Origin: JBFMFH01 sp040752275
GTDB lineage: Bacteria; Acidobacteriota; Vicinamibacteria; Vicinamibacterales; JAKQTR01
Direction of reading: 5' to 3'
Length of the DNA stretch: 26,446 nt
NCBI GenBank assembly: GCA_040752275.1
Contig: JBFMFH010000118.1
Span: 1 to 26,446 of the forward strand
The translations under genes and the position numbers were made by a program. Positions 24,299-26,446 of the stretch are shown one piece after another. The notes beneath the pieces were generated by a model that made no database searches, was not told the origin of the DNA, and saw nothing but the letters and a program-made list of their open reading frames with translations. The stretch's first letter is position 1, and each line of letters opens with the position of its first letter.

Positions 24299-24742
24299 TC
24301 ACCGCGGCGGCATGTTCACGAGCAGCCAGTACAGACCAAGCTTGCTCATGGCGTCAACGAAAGCGTCGGCTCCCACCGGCTTCACGACATAGCTGTTCGC
24401 ACCGAGTGCGTACGCGTCTTTGATGTCCGGGTCCTCCCGCGACGAAGTCACGACGACGACCGGGATGGTCCGCGTCCGCTCGTCGGACTTGATCGCCTTC
24501 AACACCTCGAGGCCGGAGACCTTGGGCAGCTTGAGGTCGAGCAGGATCGCCCGCGGCGGCATGGCAATGTCCCGGTGAGCGTAGGCACCCGTGCAGAAGA
24601 CGAAATCCAGCGCATCCGCCCCGTCCCTCACGACGAAGATCGGGTTCGCGATGTTCTGCTTCCTGATCGCCCTGGTGATCAACTCCGCGTCCGCTGGGCT
24701 GTCCTCCACCAGCAGGATGTCCACGACGGTCGGATCATCCAT
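24299..24742 (-). CDS. Single-domain response regulator (Rcp1/CheY-like)
   Basis: A 147-residue stand-alone receiver: E13-D14 acidic pocket, phosphoacceptor D69 (ILLDLKLPKVSG), VTSSRE and KPVG, ending GLYWLLVNMPPR. That ending and the long loop before D69 are typical of the Rcp1 group, the receivers that partner phytochrome-type and related kinases. It has no output domain, so it works by protein contact or as a phosphate shuttle. It begins 3 bases after the stop of the membrane kinase gene, with the Shine-Dalgarno inside that gene's end, so the two are almost certainly partners. The hybrid kinase follows 41 bases downstream. Confidence 0.93.
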   Translation of the reverse strand: MDDPTVVDILLVEDSPADAELITRAIRKQNIANPIFVVRDGADALDFVFCTGAYAHRDIAMPPRAILLDLKLPKVSGLEVLKAIKSDERTRTIPVVVVTSSREDPDIKDAYALGANSYVVKPVGADAFVDAMSKLGLYWLLVNMPPR

Positions 24743-24745
24743 GAC

Positions 24746-26152
24746 TCACTCCCCCTTCATCGAGAAACAGAACGTCGCGCCCTCGCCGATGTCGCCGTCA
24801 GCCCACACCCTGCCGCCGTGTCGGAGCACAATGCGCTGGACGATGGCGAGGCCGACGCCGGAGCCTTCGAACTCCGTCGTGCTGTGCAGTCGCTGGAACA
24901 CCCCGAAGAGCTTCTTCACGTACCGCTTGTCGAAGCCGGCGCCGTTGTCCTGGACGGCGTAGACGATCTCGCCGTCCTGATTCCACGCACGAATCGTGAT
25001 GACGGCCCGGTCCCGTTTCGACGAGAACTTGGCGGCGTTTCCAATCAGGTTGGTCCAGACCTGGCGCATCAAACTGGGGTCGCCGACGGCCGGCGGCAGC
25101 GGGTTGACGGTGAAGTCGATTCGCTCGCGCATCTCGGGTGTCGTGACTTCGAAGAAGATGGACCTCGCCATGGCCGTCATGTCGATGGTGGAAGGCGCCA
25201 TGGCCGCCCGGCCGACACGCGAGAAGGACAGCAGGTCGTCGATCAGCCTGCCCATGTCCCGAGCACTGCTGCTGATGACCGAACAGATGCGCCTGCCCGC
25301 CGCGTCCAGATGGGTCCCGTAGTCCTCGAGGAGCACGCGCGTGAACCCGTCGATGGCTCGCAGCGGCGCGCGCAGATCGTGCGAGACCGAGTAGGAGAAG
25401 GCCTCCAGTTCCCTGTTTGCGGCTTCGAGCTGGGCCGTGCGCTCGGCGACGCGCTGCTCCAACTCAGCATACAACCCGCGGAGCTCCTCCTGTGCCGCCT
25501 CGAGCTGGTGCGAGCGCGTGGCCTCCCGCCGCCACGATCGATGAAGGACCTCGCTCACGAGACTGATCAGCAGGCCATTCGCGATCAGGATGCCCCACTG
25601 GACGAGGTCGTGAGTCAGGGCGATGGCAAAGCGGCCGTCCGGTGGCATGAACCGGGCTGAGGCGCCGGCGGTGAGCACGGTGGCAAAGAGCCCGGGGCCA
25701 AACCCGCCCAGGGTCGCCGCGATGATGATCGGCATCACCATCATGATCAGGAGAGGCCTGTTCGCGAAGGACACCGCAATCTGCTGGCGCACGACAATCG
25801 TAACGATGGCCAGGACGAACGCGGTCGCGTACAGTGTCCACCGTGGCCACGCTACGAGACCAGATCGTCTGCCGGCTTCCGCCGCCGGCGAGGGGCGAGG
25901 GGCATGAGACCCGCGATGCAGGAGCCAGTAGAGGAACAGGGACGTGACACCAACGAAGAAGTAGCCCTTGAGGTTGGAGAGGGCCACCAGCCAATCGTGG
26001 TCGCTCACGACGATGGCCAGCAGCCAGTCGGACGTGAGGATCCACAAGCTGGCGAGACTGGCGTAGGCGAAGACGATGACGAGGATGTCGCCGGTCCCGG
26101 CCGGGTTCCTGCCGCCTCGGCCCTTCGCAGGCGTCGAACCGGACGATTTCAT
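24746..26152 (-). CDS. Membrane sensor histidine kinase with DUF4118-like region
   Basis: A 468-residue kinase. An N-terminal two-helix unit (about 22-80; LASLWILTSDWLLAIVVSD ... GYFFVGVTSLFLYWLL) resembles the short sensor module found at the front of many kinases and diguanylate cyclases. A four-helix DUF4118-like (KdpD-type) membrane region follows at about 100-205. A coiled coil (about 210-248) leads to the phosphoacceptor domain with H258 (SVSHDLRAPLRAIDGF) and the ATPase domain (NLIGNAAKFSSK, DNGAGFD, FQRLHSTTEFEGSGVGLAIV). This core is the phytochrome-like class, which matches the Rcp1-type receiver encoded next to it. No receiver is fused. The ATG has an AAGGGGAG Shine-Dalgarno. The stimulus is unknown. 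It is the first gene of a kinase - receiver - hybrid kinase unit. Confidence 0.92.
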   Translation of the reverse strand: MKSSGSTPAKGRGGRNPAGTGDILVIVFAYASLASLWILTSDWLLAIVVSDHDWLVALSNLKGYFFVGVTSLFLYWLLHRGSHAPRPSPAAEAGRRSGLVAWPRWTLYATAFVLAIVTIVVRQQIAVSFANRPLLIMMVMPIIIAATLGGFGPGLFATVLTAGASARFMPPDGRFAIALTHDLVQWGILIANGLLISLVSEVLHRSWRREATRSHQLEAAQEELRGLYAELEQRVAERTAQLEAANRELEAFSYSVSHDLRAPLRAIDGFTRVLLEDYGTHLDAAGRRICSVISSSARDMGRLIDDLLSFSRVGRAAMAPSTIDMTAMARSIFFEVTTPEMRERIDFTVNPLPPAVGDPSLMRQVWTNLIGNAAKFSSKRDRAVITIRAWNQDGEIVYAVQDNGAGFDKRYVKKLFGVFQRLHSTTEFEGSGVGLAIVQRIVLRHGGRVWADGDIGEGATFCFSMKGE

Positions 26153-26205
26153 GCACTCCCCTTCGTCAGGTGCGTGCGGCCGCTACGAGAACTCCGGGGC
26201 TGAGC

Positions 26206-26320
26206 GCGTCGACTCGCGAGTACGGCCACGATTCGTTCCCGCCGAACGTGGCCGGCTCCGCTCGCTCAGCACTCAGTTCTGAGGGCGCAAGCAGGTTGCC
26301 ATCCGTGCGCATCGAAGGAC
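26206..26320. repeat. Dispersed repeat, copy 2
   Basis: This is the partner of 7222-7332, in the same orientation on the plus strand, and includes both conserved dyads (CGGCCACG facing CGTGGCCG, perfect here, and CTCAG-TT-CTGAG). It lies 53 bases upstream of the membrane kinase's ATG, pointing away from that gene. Beyond 26320 this copy runs into a further inverted-repeat structure that copy 1 lacks. Confidence 0.65.
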
Positions 26321-26376
26321 TAGCGAGGCTCCGCCTCAGACCACCGAGGCGTGTCGGGGCGGCTCCGCCTCGCTAG
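26320..26376. repeat. Long inverted repeat joined to dispersed repeat copy 2
   Basis: CTAGCGAGGC (26320-26329) and GCCTCGCTAG (26367-26376) are exact 10-base inverted arms 37 bases apart. Each arm carries an inner GGCTCCGCC motif that is itself a small dyad, so the whole can form alternative cruciforms. It abuts repeat copy 2 directly, suggesting a composite element that continues beyond the window. Confidence 0.55.
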
Positions 26377-26393
26377 TTCACAGTGTTGGCTTT

Positions 26394-26412
26394 GCCCCGC
26401 CTGCGGCGGGGC
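26394..26412. repeat. Strong GC hairpin near right edge
   Basis: GCCCCGCC (26394-26401) and GGCGGGGC (26405-26412) pair perfectly around TGC. The palindrome AAGACGTCTT (26414-26423) follows at once. With the preceding inverted repeat it completes a run of hairpins to the window's end; no gene is seen here. Confidence 0.55.
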
Positions 26413-26446
26413 GAAGACGTCTTGAAGGCAGGGGACGGAAACTTGA

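Noticed and set aside
26170..26376. Short open frames within the dispersed repeat at the right edge
   Set aside because: Neither repeat copy shows a consistent coding frame: indels between copies shift it, while dyads are preserved. Structure rather than coding explains the conservation.

Overview
The window is high-GC DNA, densely coded, most likely from an acidobacterium (possibly class Vicinamibacteria). The main pointer is the 860-residue duplicated FtsX/MacB-type permease without an ATPase (1368-3950), a family greatly expanded in Acidobacteriota. The tandem short-repeat sequence and the abundance of hybrid histidine kinases fit, but no rRNA or marker gene is present, so the taxonomy is inference. 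I saw no tRNA, rRNA, CRISPR array, phage gene or transposase.

Region 1 (about 1-9.2 kb) is a mixed metabolic/envelope segment. On the minus strand lie an arylsulfotransferase-like beta-propeller protein, the permease, and a PP2C/SpoIIE-type phosphatase with an N-terminal DksA/TraR-like zinc finger. On the plus strand lie a secreted M24 metallopeptidase and a secreted papain-fold (C39-like) cysteine protease. A DinB-family protein on the minus strand closes the segment. A hairpin element sits at the extreme left edge. One copy of a roughly 110-bp dispersed repeat lies just before the C39-like gene; the other lies at the right end of the window.

Region 2 (about 9.4-26.2 kb) is a signalling island. 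Nine two-component proteins surround two tandem GspG-like pseudopilin genes. They comprise three hybrid histidine kinases (9395+, 13377+, 24257-), one DUF4118-type membrane kinase (26152-), one single-domain receiver (24742-), two receiver-HD-GYP proteins (16076-, 20098-) and two NtrC-type sigma-54 activators (19076-, 20493+). No pilus or type II secretion assembly gene is present, so the pseudopilins are orphans here.

The most informative part is 14.96-21.94 kb. A canonical sigma-54 promoter (TGGCAC-N5-TTGC, 17446-17460, minus strand) stands 29 bases before the first pseudopilin. About 155-160 bases upstream of the predicted start of transcription is a strong inverted repeat suited to an NtrC-type activator, directly beside the end of an NtrC-type gene. 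That activator is translationally coupled (ATGA overlap) to a receiver-HD-GYP phosphodiesterase. Half-sites identical to the inverted repeat recur in a heptamer tandem array at the start of the second, divergently oriented NtrC-type gene. The receiver-HD-GYP protein downstream of the pseudopilins has lost conserved metal-binding histidines. Together these suggest a sigma-54-controlled pseudopilin output linked to cyclic-di-GMP signalling, with one intact and one degenerate HD-GYP protein. The link is inferred from layout and motifs, not demonstrated.

At the right end, 26152 to 21972 on the minus strand forms a kinase - receiver - hybrid kinase unit. Very long open frames antisense to most genes are GC-driven shadows and are not annotated.
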